26,105 bases of DNA from Spirogloea muscicola (GCA_009602725.1 WELB01000085.1:284256-310360); one strand, 5' to 3'; positions 1 through 10,639 are shown, numbered from the stretch's first letter. The notes: a model not told the origin generated them from the letters alone. Made by a program: numbers and translations.

Positions 1-604
1 TCCCTCCGCTCCCCCCCTCCCCGCCCGCCGCTCCTGGCTACGTAGGCGCCCCTCCCTTTTGCGTCCGCCCGGATCCCCCCGCGGCCGGTACCAAATCTCC
101 GCCCGCCGCCCCCGCACGGCCCACGGAAAAGCGCGTGCCGGCCGGCCACTCTCCGCGCGCCACGTTTGTCACGTGCACCACGGGGAGAAGCTTCTGCCGC
201 CGCCACCCCCCGCCCAAACGTCACGCACGTGCTGCCGCCCTGGCTTCTGCGCCACGTGGCGTGGCCGCCCACCCCCCCCCCACTCGACTCAGCTGCGGCC
301 CGACGGCGGCGGGGGCCCCGGCTCCGTGGGTCGGCTGGCGGACGTCGGGGGGCCGCTACCTGCAGAGGAGGGCGGCGGCTATCCTTTCTTGTTGACGCCG
401 TGGGGCCACCGTCTGCTGCACCAGCGTAGCTGTGCTCGGTCCTCCTCGGTGCGCGGGCTTTCTCGGAGTCCAGTGCCCCCGCTCCTTTCTCCCTGCCGCG
501 CTGGCACCTTCTGTGCATCTTCGTGCTGGTCGTGCCCTGGCTGTGCCCGCCCTCTGGCTCGAGGCGGGGGGCAACAATCCCCTGGGCTGGCCTCTCCCAG
601 TTCT
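1..604. other. GC-rich segment without a recognisable gene
   Basis: Very GC-rich, with C and G homopolymer runs, in the style of the first exons and 5' UTRs of the other genes here. Open frames exist on both strands, but their proline, arginine and alanine composition is what GC-rich noise gives, and none resembles a known protein. It may be the 5' end of a gene lying to the left on the minus strand. Confidence 0.4.
170..258. promoter_or_regulatory. Cluster of three G-boxes in a GC-rich segment
   Basis: The palindrome CACGTG occurs at 170-175, 226-231 and 253-258, and an ACGTCA (TGACGT on the other strand) lies at 218-223. CACGTG and TGACGT are the classic binding cores of plant bZIP and bHLH factors. 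Three exact copies in under 100 bases inside a C-rich CpG-dense stretch suggest a promoter or first-exon region. I could not identify which gene it would serve: no recognisable protein follows on the plus strand, and a minus-strand gene would lie outside the window. Confidence 0.45.
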
Positions 605-2072
605 GAGCTAGCGCTTATGGCCCCTTCGTAGTTTGGCCCCTTCGCACCTTGTCAACTCTTTTCGGGCTGGCTTATCACAGCCCTTGCCCCCACTGGGAGA
701 GCCACTTTCTCACAGTAGGAAGAGTTCTTTCCCTCCCACAATCCATCCTCCCCAAGCTCTTAGTAAGCGCTTTTTGGCCCCTTCGGACCTTGTCAATCTT
801 TCCGGGCTGGCTGTTCACAGCCCTTGCCCACCTTTCGGGAGAGCCACTAACAGCCACCGCCCTCTCCTGGAAGCGTCCTTAGTTTGGGAGAGCCACTTCT
901 CTCACAGTTGTGAGTTTCAGCGCTTTCCGGCTCCATCCAAAGGCTCCATCGGAAAGTGCCCATCCTTTTCGGGCTGGCTCATCACAGCCCTCGCCCCCTT
1001 TGCAAGGGTCCCCTTTCCTCTGGCCTCTCACAGCCACCGCCTCCCCTGAAGCATTCTTCTCCCTCCACTCCTCTCACAGCCATTGCTAGGCTGGCCAATC
1101 ACAGCTATCGCCCTCTACTGGAGGACCATTCTGTTGTGTTGCATTGGAGAGTCGTTTCTTTTCTGCTACCTTTCCCCGACATGCGGCTGCAGACTAGGTA
1201 TTGCTGAGCAGTACGCCTCACTTGTGTCTACACTATCCGGCTCCTTCGGACCTTGTTCGTTCTTTTGTGGGCTGGCTTTTCACAGCCCTCAGTAACCCCT
1301 AGTCAGCAGCCGATGGAGGTGCGCTCGTTCCGTTGGAAGCCACTGCTTTTCCCGTTATCTCCTCGAATGGGTGCAGAGTCGAGCACCCACTCGTTGTAGC
1401 CACTTGTATAGCTACGTGGTTGGTGCCTCTTGGCCCTTGTAGACCTTGTCCAAAATTCGTGGGCTGGCCTCTCACTTCCATCGCCCCCTCCAGTAGAACC
1501 ACTTCTCCTCTCTGGGTGTTCTCACAGCCACGTTCATTTGGACGTCCACTGTTCTTGGGCTGGCCTTCACAGCACGCCCCAATAGGAAAGGCTTCCTTCC
1601 TTTTCACAGTCATTTCCAATCTTTGAAATAGCTCCTTAGGGCTGGCCTTCACAGCCATTGTCCCCATTGGCACAGCCTCCTTCAGTGGTGCTGCACTGGC
1701 GTGTCTGATCTGCCGCATGCCACAAACTGCGCCGCACGCCTGGAACAGGGCTGACCTTCCTTAGCATGTCTTTGGCACTACTAGCTTCGTGTCACTGTTT
1801 CGTTTATTAATCAGGCACGAAAATATGGAACTTCACCCAATGCCAGCTAAAACGGTCTTCAATGCTGACTACAGGCTACCGGATCGCTAAAGAAGTCTCC
1901 GCCCTGCTCTTGTGAGCCCTCGTTTGCGCGTGCTGCATGACTATCTCTTTCTTTTTATTGCCGCTGACCTCACTCTCTTTTCTCGCGACCCCCTCAAAGG
2001 GCAACTTCAAATGGCTGTATGGCTGGCTCTCACAGCCGCTGACTACTATGAAAGCCCAGTCGTCGTCTACTA

Positions 2073-2395
2073 CAGTAAAACCTGTCTAAGATTATGCGGT
2101 CGGGAGGTTTGTATAACGATACACAGGATATAATGGTACAAAGGTCGCACGGCCGTCGCACGGCCGTCGCACGATCGCACGCCGTCGCACGGTCCGCCGC
2201 ACGGTCCGTCCATAGAGAATGCGTGTTATTGAGAGATATCCATAGGTATAAGCTTATATTTTGAGAAAAACATATGAAGTATGGAAATATAGAGGATTAT
2301 AAGCTTACGCCACTAAACCGACTCGGTTTGCCAGAATATGATAACGTTATACAGGATATAAGCTAATGGAGGATAATCTTAGACAGGTTTTACTG
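2073..2395. mobile_element. Pogo/Emigrant-like (Tc1-mariner) MITE
   Basis: A 323-bp element with perfect 23-bp terminal inverted repeats beginning CAGTAAAACCTGTCTAAG (left 2073-2095, right 2373-2395). It is flanked on each side by the dinucleotide TA (2071-2072 and 2396-2397), the target duplication of Tc1/mariner elements. The start CAGTAAAACCT is as I recall it for the Emigrant/Lemi1 pogo-like family of plants, so this is most likely a non-autonomous pogo-derived MITE. There is no transposase frame. The interior holds a GC-rich short tandem array (about 2145-2212) and AT-rich subterminal words such as 'ggatata' on both sides. Perfect repeat ends suggest a recent insertion. Confidence 0.92.
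2145..2212. repeat. GC-rich tandem array inside the MITE
   Basis: Six or so imperfect copies of a word like 'gtcgcacggcc' lie head to tail, in sharp contrast with the AT-rich rest of the element. It is either a minisatellite that expanded within the MITE or a captured sequence. Confidence 0.75.
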
Positions 2396-3020
2396 TACAT
2401 TGACCTCAGCACACTTGATGGATTTCAGGCGCACTTGCATAAGGCCAGGCCAAACCTCTCCTGCAGCCTCCTAGGTATTGCAAGATCGCCATGTGGATCG
2501 TCGTTGAGTCTCGTTGAGTCAAATGTGTCCTCCTTTGCATAGGGTTTCCCATCCAGCCCTTGCTCTAGCTTTTGCCTGAAAATGTAGCGGGCTTATTTGG
2601 CGCCCCTTTCACTGCATGTGCATCGAGCACGAGGCAACTCTAAGAAAGAGGGCGAGGGCTGTGAAAGACAGCCCTCAAAAAGAAGAAGTCGCACTTTTTT
2701 TTAAAACGAGAGCTGCATACTTCTCTGGGCTGGCCAATCACAGCCATCGCCCTCTACTGGAAGCGTCTTTCTTCTGCAAAGAGCCAGCCCACAAAGCAAT
2801 GACCGCCCACATAAGAGCCACTTGGAGGCGTTTCCAACGGGGGCTTCCCCTAGTGTCCACTCATTCTGGGCTAGCGTTGAGCACAGCCACCACCTCCGTT
2901 TGGAAGAGCTTCTCTCCTCCTGGCCACTAGACTAGACTTTAAGAAAGCGCTGCCATGTTGACTGGTGGCTGGGAAAGGCGGCCAGCCCAAAGGAATGGAC
3001 TAGACTTTGCACTAGACTTT

Positions 3021-3086
3021 GCCTGAACAATGTATTGGCTTGAATTAGCCTCCCTATCGTTCCATGCGCTCCGCGCGCCTTCTCTC
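3021..3086 (+). repeat. Module B repeat, copy 1
   Basis: Runs from 'gcctgaacaatgtattggct' through 'gcgctccgcgcgcc' to 'ttctctc'. Close copies lie at 9939-10003 and 22291-22388, and a reverse, more diverged copy at 7841-7897. It borders the hairpin repeats at 10010 and lies near them elsewhere, so it is probably a part of the same composite element. Confidence 0.8.
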
Positions 3087-3359
3087 TGGCCTGAGAGCAA
3101 ACGAAGTTGCATCGACGGACTGTGGTCGAGTTTTAGAGTGATGACAACGTCACGATTCGAGAACGAAGCAGCCGTTAGTGGTCACCCTTGCGCATCCACG
3201 CCATTGCAGGCGTAGACGAGCGCGCTGGCCGAGGCGCCGCGCCATCGCCCGGCCTTGGACGCGGCGGCGGCGGCAGGCGGCGGCGGGGCGGCGGCCGGCA
3301 ACGAGGGGGGCTCTGGCTCAGACCCACCAGCGCCGCCCGCTGCAGTGGCAGCGGCGGCG

Positions 3360-6300
3360 ATGGCGGGGACAGCCTCCAAGAGCTCGTCCAAGAAGAAGCG
3401 CAGCAGCAGCATTTGGGCAAAGACCACGAAGAAGAGCAGCAAGAAGGGCGGTGGCAAGTCCGGCGGCGCCGGCGGCCACGGCCGCAGCAGCGCCGCTGCC
3501 GACGGCCGGGGGCCCGACGGCGCCGAGCTGGTGCCGGTCGTGTACGCGCCCGCGCACGACCACCACGCCGAGGAGGCCGACATGCTGCTCTCGNCCCCGG
3601 GTGGCGGCCCTGCCCTTGGTGCCTCTGCCGAAGGCAGCCTCCTTCTCTCGTCCCGCTTCTCAGGGTCGTCAGGAATGGCACAGAAAACTGTGCCATTCCT
3701 ATTGTATTCCTCCTTAATGTTTCTCTTAAATCAGTTGGCACGTACTCTGTCCCTGTAATTATGCGCTCCATCATGTAGGGTGCCGTAGACTTGCACCATT
3801 GTACAAATTCTCTCGTTATGACCTCTCTCTCGGAGCTGCGACCTTGCTGGAACTTCCCTGAGCGGAGAATAGGAGATTGTTTGTAGAGGAACTGCTTGAG
3901 TAATCTGTTCTCGTCTGTGCTCTGGCCAATCGTCTGTGCTTTGGCCACTGAGCTCAATCTGGCGCCGCGCCAGCTGACTCCTTCTTGCAGCTACTGTCCT
4001 GCAGGAGCAGAAGTGGCTCATCAGCGTCATCTGCATGGTTCCCGTCTATACCCTCTCCGCTGTAAGTCCTTCTCAGGCGTAACTTTTACATGTGAATTAT
4101 GAATCAACAGTCCCCAGCTTCTCCTTGCCAATCAAGGATAGTTAGGAATTTAGCTGCTCCATTACGGCTGGCCATCTATGTGCGTGCTGCTGAGTAGCCA
4201 TGAGGCTTGCAACATATTCACGTATCAAGCTACATACGCAAACCTAACAACAGCCTCTGGTTTCATGAGTTTGCATTGACTCCTGTGGATCTAGTACATC
4301 CAATTGTTAATCAAAGACTTCATGACTTGTGTGTGCACTGACGGCTGGGAAATAGAGGCTGAAGGCAGCTAGACGTTCACTAAGAGAATGACCAAGTCAA
4401 TTGCCTTTTGATGGGCACAGTTTTTTTCTCTCTGGAGGCCAGAACTCACCATGGTCTGCGATAGTGTGCGAAATTGCTACGAGGCCTATACGATTTATTC
4501 TTTTGGGTCATACCTTATTGCCTGCTTGGGTAAGCTGCCAGTCCTGATTGCAAGGACCACTTCCTGTGGGATCTCACTTTTGGTTTCTGCATGTCACATG
4601 GCTAACTGAAACCACATGTCACATGGCTAAAAATTCCCACCAGTGATGGGGAAGCTACACCTTCTTGCAGAACGATGGATCGCAGACCCACCTCTGAGCG
4701 CTACTATGTTATGCTTTCAAGGAAGTGTATGTCATCTGCTGATCTCAGTGACCTTCAGTCAGCAACTTAATTTGTCCTGTGTATTGTCAGGTGGGGAGGA
4801 GAGGGTGATAGAGAAGCTGGAAGGTCAAGGGGTTGTGCTGGGTTCCCACCAGACACCCTTACTCAAATCTAGGCAAAGCTCCATAAGGGGCGAAGAATTG
4901 TATCCATATACACCACTGAAAGACTCGTTGGAAGACCCACCACGGACCTGGGCTCACCCGCTCCTTCTCAAGTTTCTTGTGGAGCCCTGGTTGCTTGGTT
5001 CTCACTTTTATCAGAAGGTCAAATTCGGCATTGTCCAATATGTAAGCCCACACTGAGCCACTCTTGTGCTCCAGGCTTACCCAGGAGATTGTAAAACATG
5101 ATCTAGAGCAGGCATATGGTCTGATATCTTTTCTTATCACATGTTGATTAAGTGCGTGTGAGTCTTTGACTTCAACTCTCCTTTCTGGTGAAAATAGCTG
5201 GGTTGCTGTGAGTTGCTGCACCATGCCCTTAAGAGTCACTTCAGTTGTTATTTTCATTGAAGTCACTTGGCTAGAAGTATCTGAAAGAATTTCCATGATT
5301 GTTGCAGATGATTGTGAAGCTGCTCTTTGCCTTGCTGGCACTTCTGCTTGACGCCTTTGGCCTGTATAGAGATGGTGAACTTAATGTACATAAGGGGTAT
5401 GAAGTCATTTTCCAGGCATTTTGGCACAATGCAGAGGGTTGCGCAGGACATTTCTTTCTGCAGCTTCATGGGCTCCTGTACTGAGCAATGTTATCCCGAG
5501 ACTTGTGCTAATTTTTACCTCCTATGCTTTCTTTGAATGCCAGGTATGTGTACCTCGCATTGATTCTTAATTTCAGCCAGGCGTGGGCATTGTATTGCCT
5601 GTACCAGTTCTACACAGCTACAAAGGAGTACCTAGCACCAATCCGCCCGTGGCCCAAGTTCCTGTGCATCAAGGCTATCATATTTGTTACCTGGTGGCAG
5701 GGGTTTTTGCTCAATATCCTCTTCTCCTTGGGGGCCGTTCGCCCTCCTGACTCAGATCTTGCTGGTGGAAAATTTCAGACAAGCCTTCAGGACTTCATCA
5801 TCTGCATTGAGGTAAGGACTTAGCTTCCTAGTGCCCATGTACAGCTCGATGTTACTCAGGTACGAAGCTTTATCCGCACATAAAAGCTGTGCCACCAAGC
5901 AAGCGGAGTACATTGTCTTGCTGTCTGTCAGAAGCCACCAGAACTACCACATGCTTCAGATATTGCTTGCTTCTGGATGAACACGCCCTGGGCTAAGTGG
6001 GCTCTGCTGATGAGCTTGAGATTTGCGTGGATGTCAGATGTGCATTGCAGGGATAGCCCATGTATATGTCTTCCCTGCTGCGCCTTATCAAGAGGTGGAA
6101 GGCAGTGAGATTAGCAGGGACGTCTCCGTGCTCGCCGATCTGGCAGCTGGCGACGTGCCGCCAGAACCAGGGGAAATCATGGAAAGTGAAAGGCAGGGAC
6201 TTCTGCGCTACCTTCCACCTGGCGGACAACGAACTGCCACCAGCCTTTCTGCCAGTGTGCAGGACATATTGTTCAATGGCAGCGAGCACGTGAGCAAAGT

Positions 6301-6851
6301 TGCTGTGTCAAAACCCAGAGCACAGGACTGCATCTGCAACTCATATGCCGTACATAATGAGCAGAAGACTTGTCACATTGTTAACTGCGAGCAAGCATCA
6401 CCAAGATAATGAGTGCAAGTCGTGGTACAGCATGCACTCCCAAGAGTTGCCCTCGCAATGCCTACAGTTGCAAGCAGTTTTATCACAGCAAGACCTTGGC
6501 TTGTCGTTAAATTTGACAATGTCTTCAGGCTGCGGGTTGCAGGTTGTGCGGGATGTGCGGCATACTGTGTCACAGGTTGTGGAGCCTATGGAGCGGGGCT
6601 TCAACCTCTTCAGCGCCGGGCTGGAGAGCATCCAGGGGCAGCTAGGCCGGGTCTACCCTTGGGGAGGGACTGCGGTAACAGAGGAGAAGCCCATCACCAA
6701 GGACGACAGCTGGCTGCCGTCAACTGGCCAGGGCCAGTCGTCGCAGACAGACGAGCCGGTAGGCAGCGTGAGCGACAGCGGCTTACGAAAAGGCCGAAGG
6801 CACTTTGGGAGTGTCAGTGATGCCCTGGAGAGAGGCCAGGGGCGGAGATGA
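3360..6851 (+). CDS. TMEM184/LAZ1-like DUF300 membrane protein (Ostalpha family), incomplete in assembly
   Basis: Exons: 3360-~3593, [missing exon], 4005-4061, 4421-4529, 4791-5041, 5308-5396, 5544-5811, 6038-6289, 6543-6851; every junction from 4005 onward is GT-AG and phase-compatible, giving 444 residues. Membrane segments in order: 'LISVICMVPVYTLSAFFSLW', 'YTIYSFGSYLIACLGG', 'IVKLLFALLALLLDAFGLY', 'YLALILNFSQAWALYCLYQF', 'IIFVTWWQGFLLNILF', and 'LQDFIICIEMCIAGIAHVYV'. The NFSQ and LQDFIICIE motifs and the VVRDVRHTVSQVVEPMERG tail are typical of plant LAZ1 proteins. LAZ1 proteins are reported to act at the vacuolar membrane in vacuole integrity and brassinosteroid signalling, and were found through suppression of a cell-death mutant; that role here is inference. 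The start is the first ATG in a Lys/Ser/Gly-rich leader. The first membrane-helix exon is not found between the single n at 3594 and 4005, so either it was lost in the gap or the gene is damaged. Confidence 0.9.
3594..3594. other. Single-base assembly gap in exon 1 of the LAZ1-like gene
   Basis: One n directly after the codons for 'EADMLLS'. The leader reads well up to this point. After it the plus strand no longer looks like this protein, and the expected first transmembrane helix does not appear before 4005. The n probably stands for a gap of unknown size rather than for one ambiguous base. Confidence 0.7.
3671..3700. repeat. Perfect 13-bp inverted repeat with AAAA loop
   Basis: AGGAATGGCACAG at 3671-3683 pairs perfectly with CTGTGCCATTCCT at 3688-3700 around an AAAA loop. 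It lies in the segment between the gap and the next LAZ1 exon. It could be a cruciform, a foldback artefact or a mobile-element end; no T-run follows that would make it a terminator. Confidence 0.8.
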
Positions 6852-7990
6852 CTATGCGCACAACATGCCAAGGTGTGCTAGTGCACGCTACATGAGATCC
6901 CAGCGCGACACTTGCTGTTGGACAGGACCTTGGGGTCCCTGGGTCGTCTCAAGGCAGAGGCCTTGTGCTTAGAGGTCAAGTTCCAACATTTTGTAGGCCT
7001 TCTGTGCTCCCATGGCTCACATACTTGTGACCCTGAGGTGGCAGCAACCCGTAATCTTCTGTCTGTCTCCAGTGAGGCCGTCGTGGACATTGTAGAGAGA
7101 CAAACTGGGCTGTCATAACTGAGATGGGGCAAGCAGGTACAGACATTACAAATTTTTGACTTGGACATGACAATGGGCTGTCATTATAAGCCTTTCAAAA
7201 AGATTTGATTGTGGTGCTGCATACAGGCAGGTCATTGGGTGCCTGCACAAGTGAAGCCTAATTCGATCACAGTGGGCCTCTCAGCCATGGTTTCTACTGA
7301 GGATGCTTCACGGACAAGCTCTTGAGCTTCTAATGACGCGAATGTCACTTGCGGGTACTCAAATCGCAGCTGGCCATACTTGGGGCATAATAAAAGTACA
7401 TTTGCTGGTGACAAGGAGGCGACCGAGATGCTGCGAGACCAGAGAAGGCGCGCATGAAATAAAGGAAGGCTAATTTAAGTGAACACACCGTGCAGATCGA
7501 AGGCTAGTGCAGAGAAGGGGCTACACAAACCCTGAAGGGCCTAAGTTGCTATACAACCAATGTTTGGAAGTTCAGGTGTTTGTATGTCAGAACAAAAGCC
7601 CTTGTTTGAGACCGTGCCGGAGAAGGGCTGTCATGCCAAAAACCAGCTCACTTGTAGTGATCTTAACAGATTGGAAAGTTGATCGTAGGAAATGCGGCTT
7701 GACGGATGCGTGGCAGAGGCAAGGCACCTCAACAGGCATGGGAACACGCTTCCTCAAGACGGAGTACAGGCGCAACCTGCAGCCATAGCATGCGCCAGCT
7801 TGGAGCTTGCGCAGGAGATGGCAACCAAAAGAATGAGAAAGAGAAGGTGCACGGTGCGCATGACATGAGAGGGAGGCCAAAGCAAGCCGGTACACTGTTT
7901 GTAAGAAGAACGAAGTAAAATCTGAGAGGGGCTAAGGTAAGAATCCTGAAAAGACAACCGAAGGGGGGATCCGCGTACCCATGAGTGAGC
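6852..7990. other. 3' flank of the LAZ1-like gene, no gene seen
   Basis: Neither strand yields a recognisable protein or plausible exon chain. An AATAAA lies at 7458-7463, about 600 bases after the stop codon, and might serve polyadenylation, but nothing else supports it. A reverse copy of module B (7841-7897) marks the approach to the next repeat cluster. Confidence 0.5.
7841..7897 (-). repeat. Module B repeat, diverged reverse copy
   Basis: The reverse complement resembles the copies at 3021, 9939 and 22291: a 'ggcttg...ggcctcc' word, then 'catgcgc' and 'cttctc'. It is the most diverged of the four. Confidence 0.6.
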
Positions 7991-9764
7991 ACATAAATGT
8001 CTTTGAAAGTAAATTTTTCTGGTCTGGCCTCTATTAGCCACCGCCCTCTCCTGGAAGCGTCCTTTCTTCTAGTATGGGGCGCTGGATCAAGACGGAAGGC
8101 GTCCACTGAAGGGGCTGCCGCTGGTGGCCCATCTTATCTCGCTCGCTTGCTCACTTGGCGCCAGTCTGTTTGCCCTGTACATTACTGGTGGAGTGCATGC
8201 TCGGGAGCAGGCAGCGAAAGGCCTTGCTTTTCTGGGAAATCTGGGCTGTCGAAGTTGGACGAAGGGCCCCTTTCTCTGCAGGATAACTAAAAGGAACTCG
8301 TAGTGGTGGGACCTTGACCACAACTCTGTGATTTCTAGGGTGGTTCCATCCGCTATGACTGCACTGAGGTGTTGATCAGGGTGGACCTTGCATCCTCACA
8401 TCTGCTGATGGGCCACCCAGCTGTATCCAAGCAGACGGCACAGCCACAGCAACGGTAACCACACAGCTGATTCGCAGCGTCCGCGATATTCCTCACCGAG
8501 CCCATCCGGACTGGCCACCTACAGCCATTCCCTTTGAGTCACTCGCCTTTCATACCCTCACGCTTGGCTGTAATCCGGCCTGATCATCCCCGCGACAAAA
8601 TGCGTGGCCAATTATTGCAGGGTCTGCCAGTCCCCTGCTACTTCCCCCAGGGTGCCAGACCCCTTCAGGAGGCCTTCTCCTTCTCCATCCTTTCCCCCCC
8701 TCTAGTATGTCCAATCTGCATGATCAATAGTGATTATTGAGCATCCACTTGCAAAAGTTAGGGAGAGTAGTTTCGTGTTCCTTTTGCGCTTTCCAACCGT
8801 TTCAAACTTGTCCATTCCTTTCGGCTGGCATCTCACAGACACTTCCTTACACTGGAAGAGCTGTTTCTTCTGCCGAGGAAGAGTCACTTCGCAGCCCTCG
8901 CCCCATTCTGCTTCACCCCAAAGGCTGTGAAAGCAGAAGTAGCTATTTCAAAGGGAGCGAGAAATGGCTAAGAAAGAGAGTAAGCTCATCCCAAAAGGAA
9001 TGGAGTGAGTATCAGTGATGGAGGGCCTGATGAGTGGCCAAGTACAAAGTCAAGCACATTGACAGATGTACATCAAACGGCAGTTGACAAGCCCTTGTGC
9101 CACCAGCTCAGGCTCGACCAGCTTTCTGGTGCAAAATATGAACCTCAGCTCGCTGCAGAGAGGCTGACACACACGACAAAAGGGGCGAGGGCTGTGAAAG
9201 GCCAGGCCGACCGATCGAGGAGCAGTCACACCACGCAGCTACGCAAGTGGCTACTACAGAGGAGCGGCTCCCGCCTGGCCGTCCCATCGACAACCTTTCT
9301 CCCAAGCGCGCGGTCCTCGCGGTCTTGTCTGGTCGTCCCCATCAAGATATGAAGGCCTCCCCCTTCTTGGACCTTGTCCGCCACTTGGTGGAAGAGCACA
9401 GTGCCAATAGAAGAAAGAAATAGAGGGCGGTTGGTCCTTCCATTCTATTCTGGGCTCGCCAGTCACAGCCACACTGGAAGAGTCTCTTCCTCCTTAGTGC
9501 TTCGCCTGGCCCCCTTCTTCTTGGGCTTCTTGTACTCTGCTTATTCTTTTTTGGGCTGGCTGTTCCAGCCCCTATCCTCAATGGGCGAGCTCTTTCTTCC
9601 TCGTGCTCTCGTTCCACAGCCGTCACGTCCCATCGTAAGAGTCCCTCTCCAAAGTTTCATGTCTCCCCATTTGTGCTTCCTTTGGAAGCTTGGAGAATTA
9701 ATGAGCACACACTCGCAGCAGTCATGGAGTGTATCTCCATTTGTGGGCCGGCTCTTCACAGGCC

Positions 9765-9905
9765 AGGGGACCCACTTCCAGGAGCCCAGCATCTCTGATC
9801 TGCGGCTGCTTAGCAGGGGTTACTGAGTGTCTCGTAGCAGCTTTGTTTTTGTTACTTAGCGCTTCCCCTGGCCCCCTTCTCGTACTCTGTTCATTCTTTT
9901 TCGTA
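9765..9905 (+). repeat. Dispersed repeat block, inverted partner of 22660-22815
   Basis: From 'ccaggggacccacttccagg' through 'tgcggctgcttagcaggggt' to 'ctggcccccttctcgt', this matches the reverse complement of 22660-22815 with scattered changes and a small length difference near 9840-9860. The copies lie about 13 kb apart in opposite orientation. Confidence 0.82.
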
Positions 9906-9938
9906 TTATGTAGCATTGTTTAGTCTGCACTCGACTCT

Positions 9939-10003
9939 GCCTGAACAATGTATTGGCTTGAATTGGCCTCCCTTTCAATTCATGCGCCCCGCGCGCCTTC
10001 TCT
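9939..10003 (+). repeat. Module B repeat, copy 2
   Basis: Starts 'gcctgaacaatgtattggct' and runs through 'catgcgccccgcgcgcc'. It is nearly identical to 22291-22388 except for the T-rich insertion there, and is followed at once by a hairpin-family copy at 10011. Confidence 0.82.
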
Positions 10004-10379
10004 CTCTTTCGGGCTGGTTGTTCCAGCCCCTATTCTCAATGGGCGAGCACTTTCTTCACAGCCCTCGCCCCCCCTTCCTTCCCCAATCGGGAGAAGGAAA
10101 GCATTCTCGTCGGGGGGCCAGCAAGCAAGGGGGCGGGCCCCGCAGAGTGGGGGCCCATCGGCGCCGTCCGATGCAGCCGAGGATCTTGAGGCCGCGGGGT
10201 CAACCGGGGCGCCACGGGGGAGGGCGGCGCCCGGGGGGGAAATTGAGGTGACCCCGGCCCCCGGGGCGCGGCTCCCCCTCCCTCCCCGCCCGCGGTCACG
10301 GGTACCATACAACCCCCTCGCCCCGCCGCGGTTCCCCCCCTCCGCCCGCCCCGCGCCCGGCACCGGCCCCTGGCCATCA

Positions 10380-10639
10380 NNNNNNNNNNNNNNNNNNNNN
10401 NNNNNNNNNNNNNNNNNNNNNNNNNNNNNNNNNNNNNNNNNNNNNNNNNNNNNNNNNNNNNNNNNNNNNNNNNNNNNNNNNNNNNNNNNNNNNNNNNNNN
10501 NNNNNNNNNNNNNNNNNNNNNNNNNNNNNNNNNNNNNNNNNNNNNNNNNNNNNNNNNNNNNNNNNNNNNNNNNNNNNNNNNNNNNNNNNNNNNNNNNNNN
10601 NNNNNNNNNNNNNNNNNNNNNNNNNNNNNNNNNNNNNNN
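10380..10639. other. Assembly gap (260 n)
   Basis: A run of 260 n in an extremely GC-rich region. The true length is unknown. The 5' end of the GT31 gene, with its start codon and signal anchor, must lie in or before it. Long open frames that appear to read through the gap are artefacts. Confidence 0.95.

Larger units (their letters stand above)
605..3100. repeat. Repeat cluster 1 (GGGCTGG hairpin family)
   Basis: An array of diverged short repeats. The core word is GGGCTGG, then 5-8 bases usually ending in TCA, then CAGCC(C), so the ends pair as a GGGCTG/CAGCCC hairpin. Copies on the plus strand start near 664, 803, 967, 1088, 1269, 1461, 1556, 1639, 2022, 2727 and 2867. A reverse copy lies near 2652-2680. 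The fuller copies are preceded by a 'cttcggaccttgtcaa' word and followed by 'cttgcccccattggga' and 'gagccactt'. The pogo-like MITE at 2073-2395 sits inside. No gene is seen; the open frames are translations of the repeat. Confidence 0.8.
8010..10110. repeat. Repeat cluster 2 (GGGCTGG hairpin family)
   Basis: Copies of the hairpin word lie near 8020, 8505, 8821, 9452, 9553, 9747 and 10011 on the plus strand, and a reverse copy near 9183-9206. Several are followed by 'ccctctcctggaagcgtc' or 'caatgggcgagc'. A block from about 9765 to 9905 is repeated in reverse complement at 22660-22815, and the word 'gaccagctttctggtgcaa' at 9117 recurs near 23370. No coding gene is supported. Confidence 0.78.

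Noticed and set aside
633-1049. Open frame of 138 codons in repeat cluster 1
   Set aside because: It is a translation of several copies of the hairpin repeat (recurrent 'LAYHSPCP'-like peptides in other frames), not a gene.
605-3100. CRISPR-like array
   Set aside because: Repeats are diverged, unevenly spaced and in both orientations, and the genome is eukaryotic with introns.
3255-3359. Upstream extension of the LAZ1-like protein (Asp/Ala/Gly-rich)
   Set aside because: The frame is open, but no ATG begins it; the first ATG is at 3360.
6048-6050. Acceptor gcag at 6047-6050 for the sixth LAZ1 exon counted from 4005
   Set aside because: It would put a stop codon at once in frame; the acceptor ending at 6037 gives 'CIEMCIAGIAHVYVFP'.
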